Assembly: GCA_933207985.1 (NCBI GenBank)
Contig: OW240916.1
Coordinates: 292,343,850 to 292,407,849 of the forward strand
Reading direction: 5' to 3'
Origin: Pelobates cultripes
Taxonomy: Eukaryota > Chordata > Amphibia > Anura > Pelobatidae
DNA: 64,000 nucleotides
Part shown: positions 1 through 19,379 of the stretch, piece after piece
How the letters are laid out: every line of letters starts with the position of its first letter
Position numbering within the stretch: position 1 is the stretch's first letter
Notes under the pieces: generated by a model
Told to the model about the DNA's origin: nothing
Database searches by the model: none
Seen by the model: the letters and a program-made list of their open reading frames with translations, nothing else
Position numbers and translations under genes: made by a program

Positions 1-14
1 TCAGTTTCTTGTTG

Positions 15-61
15 GCCCCTGACGAATGTGCTCCTCTTTAGCACCGAAACGTACGTCGGGC
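15..61 (+). ncRNA. Hammerhead-ribozyme-like motif (PLE-associated type)
   Basis: The core reads CTGACGA (19-25), then a perfect 5-bp hairpin GTGCT/AGCAC (28-32 with 40-44), then C-GAAA (45-49), then ACGTACGTC ending in a GTC cleavage triplet (55-57). The flanks GCCC (15-18) and GGGC (58-61) pair as stem I. This is the type I hammerhead layout with a minimal stem III. Two extra bases between the CUGANGA box and stem II depart from the textbook core, so activity is uncertain. Hammerheads are known in Penelope-like elements; no PLE ORF is visible next to this copy, which sits at the window edge. Confidence 0.5.
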
Positions 62-1042
62 ATTTCTCCTCTCATATTATGCATATGAGCACTGGGCACT
101 GGTGGCTGTAGCACCATGATTATTATTTAATACTTATTTCTTTCTTTCTATTTTCTATGCCTGTCTAGTTAGATTTACAGGGAGAGAGGCTTGCTTAATT
201 TTAAATATCAGTCTGCTCTTTAGACTGTTAATACCGACTATATATCACCTTCCATCTCCCTTCTTATCTAAATTAGCTCTATCTTGAGCCTCTGCTATAT
301 TAATAATTGACATCTCCTAGTGGGTTATAACGTTGGGGATTTAGCCATTTGATACTTATACCCTTATAGCGTATTATAATAAAGCTGACAATTAGGGTTG
401 AGATATGTTACTAGATGGCAGAATTATATCCCTACCCAAACCCCCCTTGGTTGGCATGGAATTCTAGTCACACCTGTATATACTTTATTTGATTATTATT
501 ATATTATTATTATATTTTTTTCTGTTTATGGGTCTCTAGTTACATTTATAGTTTTGTAAGCCAGGACTTTTGGATCACACTCTATCGCTATAGATATTTC
601 CAGATATGTGGCTAGTCTCTAGGACATAGGGAGACTGACTGCATTGTGCAACCCTTGTTGTTACTTGAAAATATGCTATATAGATTAGATTAGGATTCAT
701 TTTAACAATTACCTAGTGTTTACAATTGCCAGTCAATGACATCTATTATCTAGGCATCAAATGGCAGCTGAAGGGCGTTTGGCTACCCAAATTCAATTTT
801 TTAAGAAGAAGGTTTGCAAAGTGATAACATCTATTCACAAAAGACCAATTTATTTATTTCAGCCTTACTTAGATTACCATTCGGCTTTGGTTAGTTGTTA
901 AATCAATAAAATCTGTGTATTAATTCACTAATTCGGAAAATACAAATAGCTAAACCACAAATAAATAGCAATGATTTAGATGGTGTGTGACTGAATCTTA
1001 GAATTCAATTAAAATTATCTATTTTCCTCTTTCTCTTCTCAG
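62..1042. other. Non-coding sequence upstream of the first visible kinase exon
   Basis: AT-rich sequence with no recognisable exon. Positions about 820-905 resemble 31340-31460 (shared CTATTCAC and TTTATTTATTTCAGCC strings), which suggests a dispersed repeat. The stretch ends in a strong polypyrimidine tract and AG (1041-1042) that serve the first visible kinase exon. Confidence 0.5.
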
Positions 1043-9654
<8,612 letters not shown>

Positions 9655-9936
9655 TCAGAAGCAGTCACCAACGAAGTGCATGGACTACGCAGTACTAGCA
9701 GTGCCCCAGCTTCCAGACTTTCCTACCCAAAATCAGACCACACTGGAAGACTGCTGAGGAAGTATGCCAGTAGCCCGAAACAAATGGGAACGAGGCTCGA
9801 GAAACGACCATGCTGAACTGTTTATCCATCAATGAATGTCATCAATGGAAAAATTTTCAAAAAACATTTGGACAGACCAAACAAGCAGGAAGAAAGGCGC
9901 CTAGTGTTACAATATTGCCCAGCCTAATGGCTAAGC

Positions 9937-10071
9937 CAGGCTTCCCCAAACTCCGGCCCTCCAGATGTTGCTGAACTACAACTCCCATGATTCTATGAAT
10001 GAAAGAGATAGGCCGAGAATCATGGGAGTTGTAGTTTAGCAACATTTGGAGGGCCAGAGTTTGGGGAAGCC
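9937..10071. mobile_element. hAT-type MITE, near-complete palindrome
   Basis: The termini CAGGCTTCCCCAAACTC and GAGTTTGGGGAAGCC are inverted, and the arms continue through GGCCCTCCAGATGTTGCT and CAACTCCCATGATTCT for about 60 bases each. The CAGG..CCCCAAA terminus and palindromic form fit hAT-type MITEs. A clean 8-bp target duplication was not seen. Confidence 0.7.
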
Positions 10072-10369
10072 ATATCAGCCATTTTTGTAATGCCAATTCT
10101 GAGTTGTCAACTAGCTAGAATTATATTATTAAATCACTATAAAATGTTGTACCCTTGGTACCTGGCCCCTTCAAGGCTCCATAACATAAATTATGATTTT
10201 AAAGAACGATTGTGGAAGGGTTGTGGTGGCCTGGGTATATAATCCCATATATGGTGGCACTGTATAAAGCTCAAAGCATTCTGGCACCGAATCCCTTTAC
10301 TGATAAGATAGACCCATCGCTTGAAACACTCTCTCCAGAACTCAGATTATTTAAAAGCTTCACTAGATG

Positions 10370-10504
10370 GTAAGCTCGTTTGAGCAGGGTCCTCTTCATC
10401 CTATTGTTCCTGTCATTTTTTGTAATTGTCCCATTCATTGTTAAATCTACCTCTTCTATAATATTGTAAAGCGCTATGGAATTTGTTGGCGCTATATAAA
10501 TGCC

Positions 10505-10535
<31 letters not shown>
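10370..10535 (+). mobile_element. SINE-like repeat with L2-type 3' tail and AAT microsatellite
   Basis: The end TTGTAAAGCGCTATGG...GTTGGCGCTATATAAAT followed by (AAT)n is the L2-like 3' terminus common on short interspersed repeats of frogs and fish. No clear tRNA A/B boxes were seen. It sits inside the L1 relic. Confidence 0.55.
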
Positions 10536-10536
<1 letters not shown>

Positions 10537-10617
10537 CCAAAACAACTAATAAGATAGATATAGTGATCGAAGGCCACATTCTTATTGCAGCCACATCACC
10601 CACACCATGTTCTAAGA

Positions 10618-10745
10618 CAGGGATAGGCAACCTTCGGCACTCCAGATGTTATGGACTACATTCCCCATAATGCTCTTACACCCATAATGCTGGCAAAGGA
10701 GGTGTAGTCCAAAACATCTGGAATGCCGAAGGTTGCCTATGCCTG
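10618..10745. mobile_element. hAT MITE with 8-bp target duplication
   Basis: The left end CAGGGATAGGCAACCTTCGG and the right end CCGAAGGTTGCCTATGCCTG are inverted, and the arms continue through CACTCCAGATGTT..GGACTACA. The flanks 10610-10617 and 10746-10753 are identical, TTCTAAGA, an 8-bp duplication diagnostic of hAT transposition. Confidence 0.88.
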
Positions 10746-11269
10746 TTCTAAGAAGTCAGCTAATATCCCATCTATGGAAGAAGTGCTGCTTTTAGCACTG
10801 TATAACAAATATTATAAGATGATGATGTGGCAACCATCACCTCCAAAGATTAACGTGTAATGTTATTGAGACAGATGGGAAAGCGAAGTGAGAAAGGAGT
10901 TTCTTCTGTGAGCAGCTCCACGCACCCTACGATACAATGAGTAACAATAGAAATATATATATATTAATGGTAAATATACTCTGTACTACATACTATTCTG
11001 GGCAAATTTGATAACTGTTTTCCTGTAACTATGGATGGACCTTTCCACCCCCTTTTATTTTGTTATTTCTTCAACATTCCACACTTTTTTGCATATATTT
11101 TATCTATGATTCAATTGTTTTTCATTGTTGTATTTCTGTTTTATATTGTTAATATGTTTTATAAAAATTGTTCAATAAAAAATAATTTGAAAAAATAAAT
11201 AAATACATAAACAAATAAAAAGTGAGAGAATTTAGTTTTGTAATAATTGTTTTTTTCTCTTTTGCAATT

Positions 11270-11935
11270 TTGTAGAATGTGACGGCAGATAAGAACCATT
11301 CGGCCCGTCTAGTCTGGCCAATTTTCTAAATACTTTAATTAGTTCCTAGCCTTATCTTATAGTTAGGATAGCCTTATGCCTGTCCCACGCATGCTTAAAC
11401 TCCTTTACTGTGTTAACCTCTACCACTTCAACTGGAAGGCTATTCCATGCATCCACTAACCTCTCAGTAAAGTAATACTTCCTGATATTATTTTTAAACC
11501 TTTGCCCCTCTAATTTAAGACTATGTCCTCTTGTTGTGGTAGTTTTTCTTCTTTTAAATATAGTCTCCTCCTTTACTGTGTTGATTCCCTTTATGTATTT
11601 AAATGTTTCTATCATATTCCCCCTGTCTCGTCTTTCCTCCAAGCTATACATGTTAAGATCCTTTAACCTTTCCTGGTAAGTTTTATCCTGCAATCCATGA
11701 ACCAGTTTAGAAGCCCTTCTCTGAACCCTCTCTAAGGTATCAATATCCTTCTGAAGATACGGTCTCCAGTACTGCGTACAATACTCCAAGTGAGGTCTCA
11801 CCAGTGTTTTGTACAATGGCATGAGCACTTCCCTCTTTCTACTGCTAATACCTCTCCCTATACAACCAAGCATTCTGCTAGCATTTCCTGCTGCTCTATT
11901 ACATTGTCTAAAACAAAATACTAAAAAGGTGTGGA
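11270..11935 (-). pseudogene. CR1-type LINE ORF2 C-terminus and 3' end
   Basis: A 173-codon open stretch (11873-11352, - strand) reads LYKTLVRPHLEYCTQYWRPY, then DTLERVQRRASKLVHGL and later WNSLPVEVVEVNTVKEFKHAWD. These are C-terminal landmarks of CR1-type LINE ORF2. The 3' non-coding part matches the intronic fragment at 8096-8260. Strongly 5'-truncated but with little frame decay. Confidence 0.85.
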
Positions 11936-12599
11936 AATGGTGGCGCTATGTTAACGTTAATATTAAAGTGTTTATGTAGCTGTTGTAAACACTCCGTGGG
12001 TACTCCCTAACACCCCACCAAACAAAAGTATTCACCAAAAAAACAAAAAACTTTCAGTCTGATTAGTATTTATACCCTTCAGGCTGTTAGTTTGAGTGCA
12101 GCGCTGTATCCGTATGTGAGGTGGATTTTCCTCTATAAAGTGTATGAATACACTTACCCTCTATGTAACACTTGATGTGATGTATACATAAAAAACAGAA
12201 AACAAGATACAAATAATCGTGCAATATTGTATATTATAGTTATGTCCAAATTGGTTTGTGAGTTGTAAATATGAATAAACTCACATTTTGTAGAGCCTTT
12301 TCCAGATTTAAGGCTTTAAACTTCCAGGTGTCTGTGTCTTTAAGGTAGACCACACAACCTCTTTTTAGTTCGGCGATAGGTATATTCCTCTCCACGTCAT
12401 ATGCAATAGATAGATGTGGAGAAAATAATCTAAGTGCAGTATCTTCAGTAATTAATGTAAACAGAAATAAGGCATATAAATGCTCACCTTCTCAAGAGCC
12501 TTTTGGTAACTGGCTCTAAGTGTGTAGACCTAGTGTCAATTTCTGGGGTGACACTCCCCTAACCGGAATCACAGGGCAGGATGCAGCGGAAAGGTAATA

Positions 12600-14815
12600 A
12601 AAGATTTATTACAGAAAAAATTATTAAAAATCTTTCTAGAAAATAATAAAAGTAACAAGTATATAATAAAAACAAATCGAAATATGGTTGGTGGTCAAAG
12701 TAATGATCCACTTGTTGCCAAGACGCGTTTCGACAAAAAAAAAGGCTTCCTCAGTCAGCTGTAACTTGCTACTGCTCGTTCTACTCTTTTGTATTTTCTT
12801 ATTCCCGCCTAAAATCCAATTATCCAATCTGTCATTTTGTGTAGTTCTTCTGATGCTTGCAAGTAGCGAGACGTCATTTCCGGTTTGTCCAGAACTACAA
12901 ATCCATTGATGCTTTGCGTGATCGTTATTCCGATGTTTCCGGTCTATTCGCATATCAAGAGGATATCGGTATGTTCGTAGTGCTTCACTAGTATAGTCCA
13001 TATCTGAGTCTATGTTGGACTCAAAGCAAAAAACATGGAAAAAACAAAGATGTGTATGAATGTTCAATATATGAATATATATATACAGTGGGGACAGATT
13101 TATATACCGTTATGGTCAATTCACTTTACCACATTACACTTCAGTAACAATGAAGAGGTCTATTTGAGAAAAATATATATCACCTTGTGCATACATATAT
13201 ATTGAATAACGTAAGGAAGGATCTTTTGAAATTACATTCTAATGAAGTTTACTTTGGAATGGCTGATTGCATGATATCGTTCTTTCGTGGGGCATGTTTT
13301 CTACAGAAAATCTTGTTCGTTTTTGCAATCAGTTTTATCTGGAGGTTAATCCGGACTTTATTGGAGATCAAACTGTTATCACATTGTTATTATTACTTAA
13401 TACGATCGAGATGAAGACCTCCAATCTTATATGTAGATATGATATACATATAATTCCATATAAAGTGCAAATGAACATCTAAAAACTCATTCTTAATCCC
13501 TAACACTATTTAACATAATGTTTAAGATTATACAAAGAAATATAAGAAATATATATGTATAATACATATTAAATATATATTCAGAAAATTTCTATATATT
13601 TAAAAGATTTCCTTATTAAATTATCAAAAATGGCTAAAAAGTTGTAAAATTAGAAAATATATGAATATAAAAGTGTAAAAATATAAATTACTTATGTAAT
13701 GTGTATAAAAAATGTCTTTATTTTTCTTTAGGTGGATTGTAAAATGCACATCCTCAATTCTAAAAAATATATAAAATATATATCCTCAGTTATTAAAAAA
13801 TGGCACAACTCAAAGCATTTTAATATATAAATTACCCTTTTGGAGAAGCATGTGATCATTTCCTTAATTTTATATTCTTTTTGTCCGCTTGGATCTACAA
13901 ATTTGGTTATATGTCTCCTAGTGCTTTTTGTGCTTCTGCAGGCTAAACATTGCCCACACCCAAAGAAACCTTCTTTTTGAAAGAAGGAATTGTTTTTTCT
14001 CTCTATTTATGATTTCGGACTAATTTTTGTTTTAAATTTGGGGGCTTCCCTATAGATAAGTCTAGGTTTATCTGGTAAAATAGAGTATAGCATAGGATCG
14101 TTCCTTAATATGGGCCAGTATTTATTTATTATTTGTTTTATTTTATGGCTTTCTTGATTAAAATTGCAAATGAAAGATAACGTGTTGTTCTCGTTTTTTA
14201 TCTTTGGATTATATTTTAAAAGGGAAGATTTGTCCATGGTTTCCACTGCCTGTATGATTTTTAAAAGGGGATTCTCCTCATATCCCTTTTCAATAAATTG
14301 GTTTTTAATCCTCGTTACTTGAGTTTGAAAGATATTTATGTCAGTACAGTTTCTTCGGATTCTAAGGAGTTGGGCCTTTGGGATATTATTTAACCATGGG
14401 GAGAAATGGCAACTATTCAAATAAATGTAGTTGTTAACATCCACTGGTTTGAAAAAAAGTTTTTGTTTTGATGTAGTTATCCTCTATATAGATAATTAAG
14501 TCTAAAAAGTTGACATTCGCCTTACTGTATTCTGTGGTGAGTATTATACCCCAATCATTGGTATTTAAAAAGGTTAAAAAAATCTTCTAATTTTTCGACT
14601 GTGCCATTCCAGATAAAAAGATGTAATCTATGTACAGCTTATAGTAGACCAGGTTCGCTTCCCAGTCCATGTTATGGATGATGAATTGGTGTTCCCAGAA
14701 TGCCATAAAAAGGTTCGCATAGCTGGGAGCAAACCTGGTCCCCATAGCGGTAACTACTTTCTGTAAAAATAATTCATTGTTAAACACATTTACAAACAGA
14801 AACACACCAAAACAT
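12600..14815 (-). pseudogene. Penelope-like element B, decayed
   Basis: On the - strand, 14807-14587 encodes the reverse-transcriptase palm (AMGTRFAPSYANLFMAFWE, then LYIDYIF where the family has YIDD). 14444-14007 encodes the linker/thumb (SCHFSPWLNNIPKAQLLRIRRNCTD ... YWPILRNDP). About 14010-13830 holds the CGQCLACR cysteine motif and the beginning of the GIY-YIG domain, which then breaks off at VIY. Frameshifts and loss of the second catalytic Asp make it inactive. The N-terminal RT is cut away at the CA tract near 14820. Confidence 0.8.
12714..12762 (-). ncRNA. Degenerate hammerhead-like motif of PLE B
   Basis: On the - strand the order CTGAGGAAGCC, a T-run, GTC, then GAAACGCGTC repeats the boxes seen at 23799-23843. 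Stem II is replaced by the T-run and stem I pairing is not evident, so this copy is probably inactive. It lies downstream of the PLE B frame on the same strand, as in PLE C. Confidence 0.45.
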
Positions 14816-14825
14816 ACTGTCATAT

Positions 14826-15012
14826 AAACACTAACACATACACACACACACACACAGACACACACTGACACAGATACACTCCTTGATACACACACTGGCA
14901 CATACAAACACAGATACACACCGGTACATACAAACATACACACAAACTGGCACATACACATTGACATACAGATACACACACACTGGCAGATACACACACA
15001 AACACACACATA
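14826..15012. repeat. CA-rich microsatellite
   Basis: Imperfect (CA)n interspersed with GATACACAC and TGGCACATACA units. Long cysteine/valine-rich open frames on the - strand here are translations of this repeat. Confidence 0.85.
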
Positions 15013-15659
15013 GGTTTATATTTGCAGTCACCCTCCTGTTCACTTAAATATCTATAATATCTGATGACAACTTCTTTGGGTAGAGAATTCCCTATCTTTA
15101 TTGTTCTTACTCTATATAGTCTTCTCCTCTGCTGTAAGTGAAATTGCCTTTCTTGTAATCTCTATTGGTGACCTCTTGTCTGCTGTATATTTCTACTGAG
15201 TAACACATTAGCACATAGCAGTTTGTACTGACACCTTTATCTAAAGAAAATAAATGCATTTTTTTCTACCCGTTCTTCATAATCAATGTTATTGGTCTTA
15301 ACCAATTTTTTAGCTCGCTTCTGCACTTTTCTAGTTTTGCCATATCTTTATTTAAAACAGGTCTGTTGATTTTTATACATAACAGAATCTTACTAGACTT
15401 TGCAATGGCAGACCTGCATTGCATAATGTTAACTAGTTTGTTATCGATACTTGTTCTTAAATGATTTTCATTTAATGTTATCCTTAATTCAATAAAAACG
15501 GAGCTGGGGGCACACATGGAACATGTATAAAATATGTGCAAAATACAGAGTGAGAAACAGTGCACACACACACACAAACAAAACACAGTTTTATATTTTA
15601 CAAGGCTACTTAAAATCATCTATCTTAGCAAATAAATATGGAGATTAAGTTACACCATA
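15013..15659 (-). pseudogene. Possible degenerate LINE 3' sequence (CR1-like)
   Basis: The - strand contains fragments such as IDYEERVEKNAF, NIQQTRGHQ and VRTIKIGNSLPKEVVIRYYR, reminiscent of the C-terminal tail of CR1-type ORF2. Stops and frameshifts are frequent. Assignment is tentative. Confidence 0.35.
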
Positions 15660-16884
15660 TTGCTATATTGTGTAAAGCCCACTACTATGTCACTCTACCA
15701 TAAGATCAGTGCATTTTATCACATGACACGCTCTCCTCGGGGAGAGTGTGTGGCACTGTGGAGGTTTCCCGCCTGTCAGGCTTCTGCGTACACACTCTTT
15801 AAACATGTGCCCGCGTTTGCCTATTCTCTTCTTTTCAATCTACCAAATGCGTATATCTATGTGCGATCGGCGGTTTGTATTTTCTTTCAGGCGTTTGCAT
15901 GGGTTTGTGCGTTAGCATAAGCCTGTTTTTTGTTTTTCAATTTACCGAATGGTTATTTAAACCAATGCGAGCTCGGTGGTTTGTATTCCTTCCTGGTCGA
16001 CCCTTTGGACCGTTATACTCCCAAACGCACATCCTCAGTGTTCGGTAGTTTCCCTTTGGGTTGTTCGTTTTGCGAACGTACTCGTTCGTGAATTTTCTGT
16101 GTTTGTTTTTTTCCTCCGTTCAGTTTTTTCCTGTAATACTGTTCTGTCTCTGTTCTCTTTATTTCAAACGACTGTTCGACAGATTTCCCGCTAATGCATT
16201 TTGCTGTTTTTATCCACGGCCACTTTGGATCCGCGGTAGCCATTTAACCCTTGCCGGTTGCTAGCAATTAAACAGGGGTGAGCCCCAGATTTATAAATGT
16301 ACCCTAGCTTACGCTAGTTGCTGCTTTTACTGGAATACTTCTATACCAATATTACTGGGGGTGAGACCCCCATCATATTGCTACATACCCTGGTACCTTA
16401 CCTTGCCAGAAAATACTGGCTATTTAATCTGTCTGTCACAATTACAGCTCCTATGATTCCTATGATTGGCCTGTCTGTGACACCGTACCTCCCTACGGGA
16501 TATACTCCTGGAGGTTTTATTATTACTGGGTGAGCCAAGTTATTATGGATATATATATTGGAATCGGTGCAGAAATTGGCTTCTGTTCACTCTGCCTGCT
16601 ACAGGGACCTATCAAGGTTGGTATTAACCTAGGGGTGGTTTAGCCGGTCAGGTTTATACCTAGTTACTCGGCTTAGGTTGAGCCCCCATATACTGCTGCC
16701 GAGTGAAGCTTTGCTTGCAGTCTCCTTTTAATTTGGGTTACCCCCAGCGTTGCCTCTACATAAATTACTATGGGTCGCATTCTTGACCACCATAACCCTA
16801 GCAGTCCCTGCTACCAATTTGCCTATTTACTCACAAATCTATTGGGTGAGCCCCAAGTATACTGGGTGTTAATAATGGAAGACT
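15660..16884 (+). mobile_element. DIRS-like element 1, 5' leader
   Basis: AT/GC-mixed leader with several short palindromes of the form GGGTGA(G/C)CCCC (16275, 16357, 16735, 16842), shared with the leader of the DIRS-like element at 27275-31141. It reaches a start-like AATGGAAGACT at 16874-16884, where a LINE-like element is inserted. The coding part resumes at 21654. A hairpin of CTCTCC/GGAGAG lies near 15730-15750. Confidence 0.5.
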
Positions 16885-18222
16885 TGGAGGCGAGGCCAGA
16901 CCGCCTTGCTGGCAGGTCGCACAACAGAACAGCTCATGCAATTCTTCCCAGGTTTCACGTACAAAAAAGGTCATATACCCGCCAACGACTGGCAACGGCG
17001 GCCCTGTGAGAGAAGCCACCCTGGTTCCGAAGGAAAGGCTTGCTGCGAGGTTCTAGTCCCTCGGTGGGGCGCTCTCCGTCTCCCGCGATGGAGAGCGCTC
17101 GGGTGGTGAGTGGAGTGAACATCCGCCACCCTGCTATCCTGCCCACCAGGACCAGTGGGGGTGATCCCGGTCCCCACCCAGTGCCCACCAGCGTGCACAG
17201 ACAGCAGCATGCCAGGCGGCGACAGAGCAGACCCAACACCTGGAGGCTGCACTAAAATGGCGGAGGCCGCGTGCCGAGCCGCCCAAGTCAAAGGGAAACA
17301 GAATGCACCCGCCTCACACTGGCAGAAAGCCGACAGGGGCAACGAGGACACTGGTAAATACCTGCTGAGACCACACAGTGGAAGAGCAGCCGGAACCACG
17401 CTGACCCAATGCTGGCAGCAACACACACAACTGGCGGGGACTGGAGCCAGCAATCTACCATTCAGGCACACTTAAGCGTTCTCGCAGAATGAGTCCCCTC
17501 AGCGAGAGAAGATGTACCAGCGATGAAGCCCTGTAAGCAGATCCCCTCAGAGCACCGCACGGACGCCGATCTGCACGGACCGACAGCCAGCAACTGCGAG
17601 GTCCAATTCGACAACCAACATGGCTGCAGGGACCTGGCGCCCACCAGAGGCAGTCACAGGGCTAAACCGCAAGTACACCGCATGGGGACTATCACCCTGT
17701 CACATGCCTGGACTGAGCCAAACATGGCAGTACCCTGGCTCTTGTCCCTATGCTGCTGCCATACTTTAAAGGCAGATCCCATGGCACTAAACCACTGACT
17801 TTCATCTGGCTGCTGGGGCGTTCACCTGAGGTGGAAAAACCCACAAATGTATGAAGCTTTCATATATCACTGCTCTCTGCACGTTAGTTAATCGTAAAGT
17901 AACAGTCTTTAAAATTTCATTATTTCACCTCTTGCAGAGTTTTTTGCTGTAGTTCCTTACGTGTGTTTACTTTAACCGCTCATGCATTATTTTATTAACT
18001 AGTCCTATCTAATGGGACAACCGCTTGTTTAAAAATTAGCGGTAAAGCTGCTGGCATATCTTTGTAGTTAACAACGTGCAACCCACACCTTAAACATAAA
18101 AGCTTCCTTCTGGGGCGTGGCCTGACCAGGGACCGAGCTGGACGCACTAAGCTAGAGCTCCGGTCCCAGCGCGCCAGAAATAGCGATTAACAGCTCAAAA
18201 TAAAAGCACTTACCCGTCCCAC

Positions 18223-19200
18223 ATGGAGAAGAGGAACCCGAAAAAGCCTGTAAAACGGGGTCAGGAGGGGGGATCCTCCGTATTGGAGTTGCTGCAAACG
18301 CAAAAGAGCGGGCTGGCGGACTGCCAAGATGGCGCCGGCCGGGGGCACGCCTCGCGGCCCTCTTCACCGCGGTCTGCGGCTGTGGAGGGGAACCGGCCGG
18401 GAGATACCCCCCAGATACTTACAAAGCTGGCAGAGGTCCAAACGTTCCTGGCAGGCGAAATTGAGCGGTCCACGGCGGTCCTAAGGGCTGAGATTGCCGG
18501 CCTGGGGGAGAGAACAGCCAGACTGGAGGAACGCATGGAGGGCACTGTTAAGGCCCATAATATGGCGGCGGAACAAGTCAACAGGCTAGTGGCTCGTGTT
18601 GCTGAAGTGGAGCTGGCGCTGGAGGACACCGCCAACCGCTCCCGCAGGAACAACCTGCGACTAAGAGGCTTGCCAGAGAGGGAGGGAGAGGGGCCCCTCC
18701 AGGACACGGTGCTCCAGATCCTGCGCCCTCTATTGCCCGATCTGCCGGAGGAGAAATGGCAGCTGGAGAGGGTACACCGAGCGCTCCGCGCCAGGAGCAT
18801 GGCCCCCAACGCACCAAGAGACATCATCATCAAATTTCTACACTTCCCCACGAAGGAAGCACTGATGGTGCAGAGTAGGAAGAACAGGATCCAGTACCAG
18901 GGAGCAGAGGTGCAGCTGTTCCAGGATTTGGCGCCCAGCACCCTTCAGCGGCGGAGAGAGTGGAGGCCCATCACGGTGGCTTTGCGGGATGCCTCCATCA
19001 GGTATGCCTGGGGGTACCCCTTCAAGTTGCTGGCATTCCGGGGGGGAAGGGTCCAGACCCTCTCTCCCGGGGTGGATCCCTGGAGCTTCCTGGAGGCCCT
19101 GGGTGTGACACCGCCAAGGGAGCTGCCCAAGACTACTACTGCCGGAGGTGAGCTGGAGCCGCTACCTAGGGAGTGGCAGATGGCGGGAGGTGGACAGTGA
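18223..19200 (+). CDS. L1 ORF1 protein (RNA-binding, coiled coil plus RRM)
   Basis: A 325-codon frame from ATG 18223 to TGA 19198-19200. An N-terminal basic region is followed by a predicted coiled coil (EIAGLGERTARLEERMEG and the heptads after it, about residues 85-140). Then comes the RRM-type domain beginning SRRNNLRLRGLPE (about 145) and a C-terminal segment with DLAPSTLQRRREW and a basic/aromatic end. These are hallmarks of vertebrate L1-type ORF1p, the nucleic-acid chaperone of L1 particles. The ATG lies about 110 bases from the element's 5' end. No frame damage. Confidence 0.88.
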   Translation: MEKRNPKKPVKRGQEGGSSVLELLQTQKSGLADCQDGAGRGHASRPSSPRSAAVEGNRPGDTPQILTKLAEVQTFLAGEIERSTAVLRAEIAGLGERTARLEERMEGTVKAHNMAAEQVNRLVARVAEVELALEDTANRSRRNNLRLRGLPEREGEGPLQDTVLQILRPLLPDLPEEKWQLERVHRALRARSMAPNAPRDIIIKFLHFPTKEALMVQSRKNRIQYQGAEVQLFQDLAPSTLQRRREWRPITVALRDASIRYAWGYPFKLLAFRGGRVQTLSPGVDPWSFLEALGVTPPRELPKTTTAGGELEPLPREWQMAGGGQ

Positions 19201-19379
19201 GGAGTCCCCCGGAGGAGAGGGACACGGGCCTCGAGGAACTGGAACCAAGAGAGGGGACTTGAGGGGGGGCACAGTGTGCTTGTTGGGGTGGGGGACGGGA
19301 GCAGGGGGGGCCGGGGTCTGTTGGTGATGGGACGGGGAGAGATGGTAATGGTCTGGCCCTGGGATGCTCTGTTACTTGA

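Larger units (their letters stand above)
10150..11215 (+). pseudogene. L1-like ORF2 C-terminal relic with A-rich tail
   Basis: Frames around 10190-10370 read ERLWKGCGGLG..SHIWWHCIKLKAFW, the HIWW-C motif region at the ORF2 C-terminus of L1/Tx1-type LINEs. Non-coding tail sequence runs to an AATAAA-rich A tract (about 11177-11215). A SINE-like unit and a MITE interrupt it. Confidence 0.55.

Noticed and set aside
13187..13482. Two overlapping short + strand frames in the PLE B region
   Set aside because: No homology or splice support, AT-rich surroundings, antisense to the element.
14587..15043. Cys/Val-rich proteins on the minus strand
   Set aside because: Mostly translation of a CA microsatellite; only the part below about 14815 is a PLE remnant.
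16971..17800. Several GC-rich frames on both strands
   Set aside because: High GC lowers stop frequency. No domain, no splice support, and the region is the body of a non-autonomous retroposon.
18261..18941. 226-codon minus-strand frame opposite L1 ORF1
   Set aside because: Shadow of the real + strand ORF1, which has coiled-coil and RRM-like features.
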